A stretch of DNA of 48,453 bases, from the NCBI GenBank assembly GCA_009731375.1, contig BJOX01000200.1, positions 579,265 through 627,717 on the forward strand. The letters are read 5' to 3'. Under the pieces are notes generated by a model that was given only the letters and a program-made list of their open reading frames with translations, did not search any database and was not told the origin of the DNA. Both the position numbers and the translations under genes were made by a program. Numbering within the stretch: the stretch's first letter is position 1; every line of letters starts with the position of its first letter. Shown one piece after another: positions 36,102-46,775 of this stretch. Source of the DNA: Paulinella micropora (taxonomy: Eukaryota > Cercozoa > Imbricatea > Euglyphida).

Positions 36102-36118
36102 ACTAACTAACTAACTAG

Positions 36119-36172
36119 GAGGAGGATATTAAAGTGCGCATACTGCTGTGCGCAATGGCGGCAGGGGGTGAG
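36119..36172 (+). CDS. Exon 32: EcsC-like core, second part
   Basis: ACTAG precedes and GTACAC follows. Eighteen codons in phase 0: EEDIKVRILLCAMAAGGE. In EcsC proteins GYD is followed by an acidic turn and a helix with Cys and Gly, as here. The intron before it (35846-36118) is (TATC)n. Confidence 0.85.
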
Positions 36173-36463
36173 GTACACATCATATCCTATCATATCACAT
36201 TACATCCATATCGCATCTTCAAAATGCGGTTAATTAAGTTTCCGGGAAATGACCGCGAACACCGTGGAAGTTTCGCCAAAATGTGATATGAGAGGGGAGA
36301 ATGTGGCAAGTTTCCGGGAAATCACCGCAAATAACGAAAAAGTTTCGCTAAAATGTGATATGAGAGGGGAGAATGTGGTAAAGTCTCCTGGAAATCGCCG
36401 CAAATGCCGCAAAGCTTTCGCTCCGCTTCCATTCCCGTCTTAATGGCCGATTTTGTCATGTAG
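36173..36463. repeat. Intron: dispersed repeat E, about 2.6 units of 72 bp
   Basis: AAGTTTCCGGGAAAT ... AAGTTTCGC(C/T)AAAATGTGATA ... GAATGTGG repeats from about 36237, 36309 and 36381. A related inverted stretch lies at 41806-41890. Confidence 0.85.
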
Positions 36464-36531
36464 GTAATGGGCAAAGTGGCAATCCAGAAGGCAGCCAAAA
36501 TCGCCGCCGAGAAAGTCGCGCAACGAGTGGG
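36464..36531 (+). CDS. Exon 33: VMGKVAIQKAAKIAAEKVAQ
   Basis: TGTAG precedes and GTCCTC follows. It is 68 nt, phase 0 to 2, ending RV. A long Ala/Lys-rich amphipathic helix, as in the middle of EcsC-family domains. Confidence 0.82.
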
Positions 36532-37072
36532 GTCCTCATCACATCACATCACATCACATGTAATCTCATCTCATCATGTAATCTCATCTCATCTCATCTC
36601 TCCTCTCATATCCTCTTATCTCCTCTCATCTCCTCTCTCCTCTCATCTCACCTCATCTCATGTCATATCACATCATACATCATATATCAGGTCGGAGGTG
36701 GCGCAGTCGGCAGTGTCCAAGTTCCCACCTCACATCGCATCACATCACATCACATATCATACATCACATATCATTTTTCATATATCATACATCATACATC
36801 AGGTCGGAGCTGGCGCAGTCGGCAGTGTCCAAGTTCCCACCTCACATCACATCATATCACATCACATCACATATCATATCATTTATCATTTATCATACAT
36901 CACATATCATATATCATATATCATACATCATACATCAGGTCGGAGCTGGCGCAGTCGGCAGTGTCCAAGTTCCCACCTCACATCACAACACATCATATCA
37001 CATCACAACATATCATATCCTTTATCATTTATCATACATATCATATATCATATATCATACATCATACATCAG
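36532..37072 (+). repeat. Three partial copies of exon 34 in (ATC)-rich repeat
   Basis: Copies start at 36691, 36803 and 36939, each with a TCAG acceptor, GTCGGAG(G/C)TGGCGCAGTC and CAAGTTCCCACCTCACATC, then run into (CATAT/CACAT)n. Spacing 112-136 bp. Confidence 0.93.
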
Positions 37073-37142
37073 GTCGGAGCTGGCGCAGTCTGCAGTGTCC
37101 AAGTTCATACCCGTAGGAGCGGTGTATGCAATGGTGGTCGAG
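37073..37142 (+). CDS. Exon 34: EcsC-like core, third part
   Basis: CATCAG precedes and GTAATT follows. It is 70 nt, phase 2 to 0, reading SELAQSAVSKFIPVGAVYAM then VVE. The F-I-P-V-G-A-V segment matches the (I/V)P-V-(V)G motif near the end of EcsC domains. It is the full member of a four-copy array. Confidence 0.85.
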
Positions 37143-37226
37143 GTAATTGTGATGATGATAACGAGGATTAATGATGATGATAATGATGATGATAATGGTG
37201 ATAGTAGTAGTGCTACTACCAGTAAC

Positions 37227-37278
<52 letters not shown>

Positions 37279-37430
37279 TACTAATAGTAGTACTAGTACT
37301 AGTAGTAGTAGTAGTAGTAGTACTAGTTACTAGTAGTAGTACTAGTAGTAGTAGTACTAGTAGTAGTAGTACTACTACTAGTAGTAGTAGTAGTAGTAGT
37401 AGCAATAATAATAATAATAATACTATATCT
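37143..37430. repeat. (GAT)n, (TAG)n, (ATA)n
   Basis: Trinucleotide repeats with palindromic ACTAGT interruptions following the donor GTAATT. Confidence 0.92.
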
Positions 37431-37914
37431 GAGGCGTACTGATGCAGCTGATGGCATATCCTCAACGGACATAAGCCTCCAATACCCTTGTTCGAGGTCC
37501 TCCACCCCCCCGTGTCAGTCTCTCGCCTGATGATCGGGGCCACCGATGGAGCTCCTGAGGGCAAGACTGCACTAAGCCGAGGTTATTCCGCAGTCCCAGC
37601 AACCTCTTGCAAGACGTCACCGAATGTGCAAGTGCATACACCAAGCGCGGTTGCTAGAGCTGCCTCGAAACCCCACCCATAACAATCTGGTGTCTGCTGG
37701 GTCCTGGGCTATCAACCAGCATATGCGGAGTTTAAGATCTTTTACGCGCGCAACGACCCTCCTCCCCAGCATCTACCACCAAAGGGTTATGAGTTGGCGT
37801 CACAGTTTAACGCCTTGAGGCCATTGGGCTGGAACTCTGTTTAGCAAGTGTGACTAGGTTTTTTCATCGGGATTTCCCTCAAATATGTCACAGTCAACAC
37901 TCCAAGGCAGATTA

Positions 37915-37920
<6 letters not shown>
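37431..37920. mobile_element. Unclassified interspersed element relic
   Basis: About 490 bp of balanced-composition sequence between (ATA)n and (AAT)n tracts, with no long open frame. Its position beside an inverted copy of dispersed repeat B suggests both are parts of a mobile element inserted in the intron. I do not recognise the family. Confidence 0.45.
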
Positions 37921-37951
<31 letters not shown>

Positions 37952-37959
37952 TGATGTAT

Positions 37960-38105
37960 CTCCTGCCAATTGCTGAGCCAAAAGGCCATGTGCATCCAGT
38001 CCTCCATTCCATAAGGAAAGTCTCCACACCAATCGGTGGAATAAAGGAAGTGACGGCATAGAACATTACTCTAGGAGCTTTACCAATCAGCCCATTGAAA
38101 AGGAC
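37960..38105. repeat. Dispersed repeat B (inverted copy)
   Basis: Near-identical reverse complement of 203-353, again beside an (AAT)n tract. Confidence 0.85.
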
Positions 38106-38169
38106 CAATGGCCCCCCCCTGCCCCGTCGACAGGGTACGTTCAATTGCCGGAGGCACCGGCAAGTCCTG

Positions 38170-38700
38170 CCAAAAAACAAGGAATTTTGGCATTCAGGAC
38201 CCTCCCCTAACGAAAATATTTGCGTGAATTCCAAAAAAAAAATTATATCAGCATCAACATCGAGTCTGGGGCTAGCCACCCTGCCAATATGAGCTCCCAA
38301 CTCCTCCTAATTCCCACAAACCATGATTTATTCCGATGGGGGGTGCAAAAAAAGGCCAAAAAAACAAGGGATTTTGGCATCCAGGACACTGCCCTAACGC
38401 AAATATTTGCGTGAATTCAAAAAAATTATACCAGCATCAACATCGAGTCGGGGGCTAGCCACCCTGTCAATATGAGCTCCCAACTCCTCCTGGTTCACAC
38501 CAACCATGACTTATTTCGATTAAGGTCCGAAAAAAAAAGGAATTTTGGCATTCAGGACACTGCCCTAACGCAAATATTTGCGTGAATTCCAAAAAAATCA
38601 TATCAGCATCAACATCGAGTCTGGGGCTAGCCACCCTGCAAATATGAGCTCCCAACTCCTCCTTGTTCCGACAAACCATGATTTATTCCGACAGGGGTGC
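38170..38700. repeat. Three-unit tandem repeat of about 171-187 bp
   Basis: Units start at 38181, 38368 and 38539 with GG(A/G)ATTTTGGCAT(T/C)CAGGA. Each contains CAAATATTTGCGTGAATTC and GCATCAACATCGAGTC. CGCAAATATTTGCG, in units 2 and 3, is a perfect palindrome. No coding potential recognised. Confidence 0.9.
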
Positions 38701-38706
38701 GGAAAT

Positions 38707-38783
38707 GGTGGGGGTGGGTGGGGGGGTGGGGGTGGGGTACACAATTTTCATTTTGCCCCTCCCCCCAAACCCCCAACCCCCTT
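38707..38783. other. G-rich block followed by C-rich block
   Basis: 38707-38738 has five G runs of three or more separated by single T, a textbook G-quadruplex pattern. 38755-38783 has matching C runs. The two could also pair as a hairpin. Confidence 0.7.
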
Positions 38784-38799
38784 CACCAACACCTTTCAG

Positions 38800-38802
38800 G
38801 GA

Positions 38803-38858
<56 letters not shown>

Positions 38859-38881
38859 ATAGTAGTAGTAGTAGAGTAATA

Positions 38882-38940
<59 letters not shown>

Positions 38941-39151
38941 TCAACAAATCAACAAGTTGTTGTTGTTGTTGTTGTTGCTGTTGTTGTTGCTGTTGTTGTT
39001 GCTGCGTTGCTGTTGCTGTTGCTGTTGTTGTTGTTGTTGCTGTTGTTGTTGTTGTTGTTGCTGCTGTTGTTGCTGTTGTTGTTGTTGTTGTGTTGTTGTT
39101 GTTTTTGCTGTTGCTGTTGTTGTTGTTGTTGATGTTGTTAGTTGCTGCTGC

Positions 39152-39188
<37 letters not shown>

Positions 39189-39280
39189 ACTGTTGTTGTT
39201 GTTGTTGTTATTGTCGTTTTTGTTTTTGTTGATGATGACCATGATCATCATCATCATCATCCTCATCATCATCATCATCC

Positions 39281-39320
<40 letters not shown>

Positions 39321-39348
39321 GGTTGTTGTCGTTGTTGTTGATGGTTAG
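38800..39348. repeat. Intron: (TAG)n, (TTG/CTG)n, (ATC)n
   Basis: (TAG)n at 38802-38940, (TTG)n with CTG at 38956-39230, (ATC)n at 39244-39320, then GTTGTTG to the acceptor GGTTAG. Confidence 0.94.
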
Positions 39349-39417
39349 GATTCCGAACGGGCTTTTGAAAAGGCCAAGGCAATTTTCCCCCCCAACCTAC
39401 AGCGACAGATAGATGAG
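39349..39417 (+). CDS. Exon 35: DSERAFEKAKAIFPP
   Basis: GGTTAG precedes and GTATAT follows. It is 23 codons in phase 0, ending NLQRQIDE. Following FIPVGAV by some 15 residues, the A-F-x-x-A-x-x-x-F stretch fits the end of an EcsC-like domain. A partial copy of its start lies at 40046-40078. Confidence 0.82.
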
Positions 39418-39425
39418 GTATATAC

Positions 39426-39493
<68 letters not shown>

Positions 39494-40005
39494 CGAATGC
39501 GGGGCTCGCGGCATGGTATCGTTCTCTGTTCATCGATGTCTACGCGCCTTGGGTTTTTCTTATTCCTAATCCAAATCCCTTTGCTTCAAGCTATCGTCCT
39601 GCGTAGCTCGTTGCTCTTTTGCAATAAATCGCTCCTGTGCAGTCAAAAATTGAACTAATCTTCCTTTAGTCCGTATCGGTGACTGCATTCCGTCATAGCC
39701 GTCCAGTGTTGCATAGCTTGGGCTAGGTCCCTTCGGGGGTTTAGGCCTTATACGATATCATCATTCTAGCTTGCGCAAAACACTTGGACTAACGGCTTCC
39801 TTTTCTTTCTCTTCTTCCTTGTCCTCCTCAAGACCCCACTCTCCATTCCTAGATTGCCTTTTTCTTCAACGACCTACCTCCTCTTCTTTTTCCAGAACAC
39901 AGTCTACCCGTGATTCCCATCCGGACACATGCACAGTACACAAATTGTTGTTTGATGTCAAACTCGTTCCTTTGCAAGGACTACATCCTTTTGCGATATC
40001 TCATA

Positions 40006-40046
<41 letters not shown>

Positions 40047-40076
40047 CCGAACGGGCTTTTGAGAAGGCCAATGCGA

Positions 40077-40113
<37 letters not shown>

Positions 40114-40317
40114 ACCCCCCCCCCCCCCCAAAAAAAAANNNNNNNNNNNNNNNNNNNNNNNNNNNNNNNNNNNNNNNNNNNNNNNNNNNNNNNNNNNNNN
40201 NNNNNNNNNNNNNNNNNNNNNNNNNNNNNNNNNNNNNNNNNNNNNNNNNNNNNNNNNNNNNNNNNNNNNNNNNNNNNNNNNNNNNNNNNNNNNNNNNNNN
40301 NNNNNNNNNNNNNNNNN
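39418..40317. other. Intron: (TATC)n, 510-bp unique stretch, exon-35 copy, poly-C, 179-N gap
   Basis: Between two (TATC)n tracts, 39495-40002 is unique DNA with no open frame or splice pattern I can support; it may be a mobile-element part. 40046-40078 repeats CCGAACGGGCTTTTGA from exon 35 and then becomes poly-C. The gap is 40139-40317. Confidence 0.8.
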
Positions 40318-41007
<690 letters not shown>

Positions 41008-41048
41008 GTATGTATGTATGTATGTATGTATGTATGTATGTATGTATG

Positions 41049-41090
<42 letters not shown>

Positions 41091-41129
41091 TATCAATGTA
41101 GTGCTGATGGACTAGACGTATGTATCTGT

Positions 41130-41173
<44 letters not shown>

Positions 41174-41274
41174 ATTTATTTATTTATATATTTATATATT
41201 TATATATTTATATATTTATATATTTATATATTTATATATTCTATCTATCTATCTATCTATCTATCTATCCATAG
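41008..41274. repeat. (TATG)n, (TA)n, (TATC)n, (TTTATA)n
   Basis: Repeat up to the acceptor CATAG, with a 35-bp unique piece near 41090-41128 (GTAGTGCTGATGGACTAGAC) distantly like dispersed repeat D. Confidence 0.9.
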
Positions 41275-41317
41275 GACAGTGCACTGACCCCCTTTGAGTT
41301 GCGGCGTGCTCTGAGAG
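41275..41317 (+). CDS. Exon 36: [14 protein letters not shown]
   Basis: CCATAG precedes and GTATCT follows. It is 43 nt, phase 0 to 1. The donor continues into (TATC)n. Confidence 0.82.
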
Positions 41318-41318
41318 G

Positions 41319-41367
<49 letters not shown>

Positions 41368-41383
41368 GTCTATCTATCTATCG

Positions 41384-41417
<34 letters not shown>

Positions 41418-41512
41418 ATATCTATCTATCTACCTATCTACCTATCTATCTATCTATCTATCTAGTATATGCCTATGTCCTCGGATATGCAGCGCTGATA
41501 GACCAAACATAC

Positions 41513-41559
<47 letters not shown>

Positions 41560-41582
41560 CCTACCTATCTATCTCTCTACAG
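41318..41582. repeat. Intron: (TATC)n with dispersed repeat D
   Basis: (TATC)n to 41464, repeat D at 41467-41512 (ATGCCTATGTCCTCGGATA ... GACCAAACATA), then (TATC)n to the acceptor CTCTACAG. Confidence 0.94.
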
Positions 41583-41620
41583 GTTCCCTCAGCGGCAACT
41601 GGGCAGAGAGCGAGCAACAG
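41583..41620 (+). CDS. Exon 37: [12 protein letters not shown]
   Basis: CTACAG precedes and GTGTGT follows. It is 38 nt, phase 1 to 0. Confidence 0.8.
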
Positions 41621-41657
41621 GTGTGTGTGTGTGTGTGTGTGTATATGTAGATGGATG

Positions 41658-41718
<61 letters not shown>

Positions 41719-41735
41719 GTGTGGAGAGCTCTCAC

Positions 41736-41782
<47 letters not shown>

Positions 41783-42294
41783 AGAGAACGAGGCAAAGGA
41801 AGCGAAATTTTTGCGGTGTTCCCGGAAATTTGCCACAGGTTTGCCTCTCATTTCGTATTTTAGCGAAACTTTTGCCGGTATCTGCGGTGGATGTCCCGGC
41901 CGGGGGACGACATTGCCTACTTGTTCTTTTCGTCTGCCATGTCATATTATTTCGCTTATTACTATAGAGTTTACATTCAGCCTACCTTCTACGGTGGATT
42001 GATTGACTGGTTGATTGATTCATGAATTCATTGATTGATTGATTCATTCATTGATTGATTCATTGTTTCATTGTTTCATTGATTCATTGATTGATTGGTT
42101 GATTGGTTGATTGGTTGATTGGTTGATTCGTTGATTCGTTCAATTGATTGGTTGATTGGTTCATTGGTTGATTGGTTCATTGGTTGGTTGGTTGACTGGT
42201 TGATTGGTTAATTGGTTGATTGGTTGATTGGTTGCCTGGTTGATTGGTTGATTGGTTGATTGGTTGATTGATTCATTGATTGATTGATTGATTG

Positions 42295-42330
<36 letters not shown>

Positions 42331-42649
42331 GTTGGTTGGTTGGTTGGTTGGTTGGTTGGTTGATGGATAGATGGATGGATGGATGGATGGATGGATGGAT
42401 GGACGGTGGATGGATGGATGGATGGATGGATCGATCGATCGATCGATCGATCGATCGATTGATCGATTGATCGATGGGTCGATGGGTCGATGGGTCGGTG
42501 GGTTGGTGGGTCGGTTGGTTGGTGGGTCGGTTGGTTGGTTGGTTGGTTGGTTGATCAGCTGATCGGCTGATCGGTTGATCGGTTGATTGGTTGATTGGTT
42601 GATTGATTGGTTTATTGGTTTATTGGTTGATTGATTGATTGATTGATTC

Positions 42650-42701
<52 letters not shown>

Positions 42702-42846
42702 GTTGATCGGTTGATCGGTTGATTACTCGATCGGTTGATTGGTTGATTGATTGATTGCTTCATTTCTTGCTTAGTCGATTGGTTGATTGGTTGCTTGGTT
42801 GCTTGGTTGGTTGCTTACTTGCTTGCTTGACTGCGCACTCCTGTAG
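41621..42846. repeat. Intron: (GT)n, (GATA)n, (GA)n, repeat E (inverted), (GATT/GGTT)n
   Basis: Repeats to 41780, then 41800-41997 unique with the repeat E relative, then about 840 bp of (GATT)n/(GGTT)n/(GATC)n/(GATG)n to the acceptor CTGTAG. Confidence 0.93.
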
Positions 42847-42895
42847 GCTCCCCCCCTGACGTGGAAGACCTCGCAGCTGGTGCCACCGATCTACG
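42847..42895 (+). CDS. Exon 38: [16 protein letters not shown]
   Basis: CTGTAG precedes and GTCTAT follows. It is 49 nt, phase 0 to 1, a Pro-rich lead into the hydrophobic exon 39. (TATC)n/(CTAC)n fills the next intron to 43262. Confidence 0.8.
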
Positions 42896-42896
42896 G

Positions 42897-42948
<52 letters not shown>

Positions 42949-43211
42949 CCTATCTATCTACCTATCTATCTACCTTCCTATCTACCTATCTATCTGTCTA
43001 TCTGTCTATCTATCTATCTATCTATCTATCTACCTATCTACCTATCTATCTATCTATCTATCTATCTACCTATCTACCTACCTACCTACCTACCTACCTA
43101 CCTGCCTACCTATCTATCTATATATCTATTATCTATCTATCTATCTATCTACCTACCTACCTACCTACCTACCTACCTATTTATCTATCTATCTATCTAT
43201 CTATCTATCTG

Positions 43212-43245
<34 letters not shown>

Positions 43246-43268
43246 AATCTATCTATCTACCTACTTAG

Positions 43269-43336
43269 GCCCTCCCCTCAAGGTCTTGGCTATGTGGACA
43301 CTAGGCTTCTGGCTCTTTCTACGCTGGGCTATGCCG
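43269..43336 (+). CDS. Exon 39: membrane segment [15 protein letters not shown]
   Basis: ACTTAG precedes and GTATAT follows. It is 68 nt, phase 1 to 0, reading [20 protein letters not shown] then MP. The stretch between Lys and Arg is long and apolar enough for a transmembrane helix. Confidence 0.85.
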
Positions 43337-43378
43337 GTATATATCTATGCGATCTATTTTAACTTTAATAATTTGTAG

Positions 43379-43408
43379 TTGGAAGGACTGGGGATTACGG
43401 GACCTAGT
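43379..43408 (+). CDS. Exon 40: LEGLGITGPS (end uncertain)
   Basis: After a 42-nt intron ending TTTGTAG. Phase 0 reading is open to a TGA at 43538-43540. Donors that keep phase 0 lie after 43408 (GTGTCC), 43465 (GTGCTG) or 43474 (GTCCGG); the shortest is given. If none is used it would be a terminal exon, but exons 41-44 continue in phase. Confidence 0.5.
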
Positions 43409-43662
43409 GTGTCCTTGCTCACACCCCGTTGCTTGGAGCGGCATGATCGTCCGTACAGAGCTTGGGTGCTGGGAGTCCGGTGCGGTGTTTGGAGCAGGGG
43501 AGAGGCGGAGACTTGGTGTGGTCTGGGAAAGTGGTGTTGATGTGTTCGTGGCATGTATTTGTGCACGTTATGTGGTTGTGTACTTTCGAAGAATCGGCAA
43601 GAGCGCACACGCTAGACCCTCACACTGCACAGAGATACTGGAGCGCAGTCTCGATTTCTAGC
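43409..43662. other. Unique stretch after exon 40
   Basis: About 250 bp, partly open in a second frame up to 43661. It may hold the rest of exon 40 or intron sequence; I see no other signal. Confidence 0.6.
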
Positions 43663-43675
43663 TAGTAGTAGTAGC

Positions 43676-43734
<59 letters not shown>

Positions 43735-43756
43735 AAGTAGTGGTATTAGTAGTAGC

Positions 43757-43788
<32 letters not shown>

Positions 43789-43793
43789 TAGTG

Positions 43794-43839
<46 letters not shown>

Positions 43840-43864
43840 AAGTAGTAGTAGTAGTAGTAGTAGC

Positions 43865-43895
<31 letters not shown>

Positions 43896-43917
43896 TAGTA
43901 GTCGTAGTAGCAGTAGC

Positions 43918-43985
<68 letters not shown>

Positions 43986-44075
43986 GTAGTAGAAGTAGTG
44001 GTATTAGTAGTAGCAGTAGTAGTAGCAGTAGTAGTAGTAGTAGTAGCAGTAGTAATAGTAGTAGTAGTAGCAGTC

Positions 44076-44139
<64 letters not shown>

Positions 44140-44302
44140 AAGTAGTAGTAGTAGAAGTATTAGTAGTAGTAGTAGTAGTAGTAGTAGTCGTAGTCGTAGT
44201 AGTCGTAGAGTAGTAGTAGTAGTAATAGTAGCAGTAGTAGTAGTAGTAGTAGTAATAGTAGTAGTAGTAGTAGTCGTAGTGGAAGTAGTAGTCGTAGTAG
44301 TC

Positions 44303-44365
<63 letters not shown>

Positions 44366-44395
44366 ATAGTAGTAGTAATAGTAGTAGTCGTAGTC

Positions 44396-44451
<56 letters not shown>

Positions 44452-44476
44452 TGTAGTAATAGTAGTAGTCGTAGTC

Positions 44477-44541
<65 letters not shown>

Positions 44542-44566
44542 CGCTGCCAAGCCTTCTCGGTTGTTG

Positions 44567-44612
<46 letters not shown>

Positions 44613-44661
44613 CTCGGATATGCAGCGCTGATAAAGCAAACATATCTTTCTGTCTATCTAG
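43663..44661. repeat. Intron: (TAG)n, (GA)n, dispersed repeat D
   Basis: About 880 bp of (TAG)n with CAG, CGT and AAT variants, (GA)n at 44568-44607, the end of repeat D at about 44606-44650, then the acceptor TATCTAG. Confidence 0.94.
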
Positions 44662-44748
44662 GCGTTATCAAGTCGTCGTGTCTTCTTGCCCGGCTGCCTA
44701 CTGGCCTGGATCTTGATCAGAGGATTTCAAATCGACCGCTGGGTGCTG
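44662..44748 (+). CDS. Exon 41: membrane segment VFLPGCLLAWILI
   Basis: TCTAG precedes and the near-ideal donor GTAAGT follows. It is 29 codons in phase 0: ALSSRRVFLPGCLLAWILIR then GFQIDRWVL. A second apolar stretch flanked by Arg. Confidence 0.87.
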
Positions 44749-44773
44749 GTAAGTCCAAACATGTATTTACTTA

Positions 44774-44913
44774 AGACGCGTTCTACACCACCCAGATTTC
44801 CCCGGTTTCTGGGTCAATGTCTGGGTTTGCTGCCCTGAAAAGCCTGGCCTGTGGTGCCACTTGACCCAGAAATTGACCCAGAAACCGGGAAATCTGGTGG
44901 GTAGAAGGCGCCT
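44774..44913. mobile_element. Small inverted-repeat element (MITE-like)
   Basis: Arms of about 50 bp, 44774-44824 and 44863-44913, share CCCGGTTTCTGGGTCAAT and TTCTAC in inverted orientation. TTA flanks both ends. The element is 140 bp inside the intron between exons 41 and 42, with no coding capacity. Confidence 0.72.
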
Positions 44914-44944
44914 TACCTACCTACCTGCCTACCTATCCCTGTAG

Positions 44945-45043
44945 GTGCATTTAGAGCATTTATCCTCCTTTCTGATCCAGCGTCAATTGCTGCCGCAAAC
45001 ACTGACAGAGATCAACAAGCTAGACCTTTCTCAAGCCATCAAA
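44945..45043 (+). CDS. Exon 42: VHLEHLSSFLIQRQLLPQTL
   Basis: CTGTAG precedes and GTATGT follows. It is 33 codons in phase 0, ending TEINKLDLSQAIK. Helical in appearance. Its 3' end with the donor is copied at 45089-45119 and about 46193-46243, and part of its middle at 45986-46024. Confidence 0.85.
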
Positions 45044-45052
45044 GTATGTATG

Positions 45053-45089
<37 letters not shown>

Positions 45090-45128
45090 AACAAGCTAGA
45101 CCTTTCTCAAGCCATCAAAGTATGTATG

Positions 45129-45162
<34 letters not shown>

Positions 45163-45170
45163 CTATCTAT

Positions 45171-45203
<33 letters not shown>

Positions 45204-45650
45204 AAGTACCCCGGACTGTGCTGTGCATGGTTCGGGACCACAGGGGTTTATGACTGCCCTGGTTAATTTCAGCGGGGTCTTTGCAGAGCTACGGCCTGTA
45301 ATTTCGCCTCTGAATCTGTGCATGCTTCGGCTATCAGTCACGCCTGACATTATGAGGAGCCCGGAATACACCACAGTGCCCTCGTCAGTTTTAAAAACCG
45401 TGTATTTATGGACCCCTGTAAAGATTACTCTATGTGTGGGGAGCGTGGGGTATAGCTACCTGTGTCTGCCTGTTTGCATGTCTTCCCATGGATCCTTGCG
45501 CGTTTCGGCTCAACGCTGTGCTTGTCGTCTGCCTGTCTGTCGTCGGCGATGTGTCGACTCGGCTCATGAATGGATTGGATCACATGCACTCCGGTGGAGC
45601 AGGTAGCCCCTCTCACTCTCCCCATACAACTCTTGCGTCATCCACATATT
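45044..45650. repeat. Intron: (TATC)n with exon-42 end copy, then unique stretch
   Basis: AACAAGCTAGACCTTTCTCA plus AGCCATCAAA|GTATGT recurs at 45089-45119. 45205-45640 is unique; GAGCCCGGAATA-type words near 45358 recall dispersed repeat C, so this may be a diverged relative. No exon supported. Confidence 0.8.
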
Positions 45651-45940
45651 GACAGATAGATAGATAGATAGATCGATATGTTTGGTCTATCAGCTCTGCA
45701 TATCCGAAGACATAGGCATCCATTCCACCCCGCCGCCAGATAGATAGATAGATGATGTCTCGCAACTCTTTCGAGTGCAGAAAAATTGACATTGAAGAGA
45801 GAGTTTTCTTTTCTGCACTCGAAAGAGTTGCGAGACATCATCTATCTATCTATCTGGCGGCGGGGTGGAATGGATGCCTATGTCTTCGGATATGCAGAGC
45901 TGATAGACCAAACATATCGATCTATCTATCTATCTATCTG

Positions 45941-45942
<2 letters not shown>
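45651..45942. repeat. Perfect inverted repeat, 134-bp arms, 24-nt spacer
   Basis: 45651-45784 is the exact reverse complement of 45809-45942 as far as I can check. Each arm carries (GATA)n or (TATC)n, a complete dispersed repeat D and CTCGCAACTCTTTCGAGTGC or its complement. The spacer is 45785-45808. Confidence 0.92.
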
Positions 45943-45995
<53 letters not shown>

Positions 45996-46140
45996 GATCC
46001 CATACCAACTGCTCCCGCAAAGACTGACCGAGCTAAAATAGGCCTATGTATCTATCTATCTGTCTATCTATCTATCTATCTATTTATTTATTTATCTATT
46101 TATCGATCTATTTATCTATCTATCTATCTCTCTATCTATC

Positions 46141-46192
<52 letters not shown>

Positions 46193-46381
46193 GCAAAAAC
46201 TGACCGAGCTCAATAAGACGATCGATCTCTCACAAGCCATCACAGTATGTATGTTACATAGATAGGTAGGTAGGTAGGTAGGTAGGTAGGTAGGTAGGTA
46301 GGTAGGACGATAGGTAGGTAGGAAGATAGAGAAATAGGTAGGTAGGAAGCTAGGTAGGTAGGTAGGTAGAATGATAGATAT

Positions 46382-46442
<61 letters not shown>

Positions 46443-46452
46443 CAGACAGACG

Positions 46453-46529
<77 letters not shown>

Positions 46530-46559
46530 ATAGACAGACAGACAGATAGACAGATAGAC

Positions 46560-46635
<76 letters not shown>

Positions 46636-46663
46636 GGATAGATAGACAGACAGACAGACAGAC

Positions 46664-46696
<33 letters not shown>

Positions 46697-46757
46697 CTAC
46701 ATACATACATACATACATACATACATACATACATGCATGCATGCATAATGTTGTTAG
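45943..46757. repeat. (TATC)n, two exon-42 copies, (GGTA)n, (GATA)n
   Basis: (TATC)n to 45994, a mid-exon-42 copy at 45986-46024, (TATC)n to 46190, and an end copy AACTGACCGAGCTCAATAAG ... GCCATCACA|GTATGT at about 46193-46243. (GGTA)n and (GATA)n follow at 46258-46694, complementary to the (TATC)n. Confidence 0.9.
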
Positions 46758-46775
46758 GGCACTGTCGTGTTCCAG
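46758..46775 (+). CDS. Exon 43: GTVVFQ microexon
   Basis: TTGTTAG precedes and GTTCTA follows. Six codons in phase 0 to 0, fitting both exon 42 and exon 44. It is too short to stand on its own; the support is boundary signals and phase. Confidence 0.5.

Noticed and set aside
43612-44643. Poly-Thr/poly-Leu frames on the minus strand
   Set aside because: Translation of (TAG)n read from the opposite strand.
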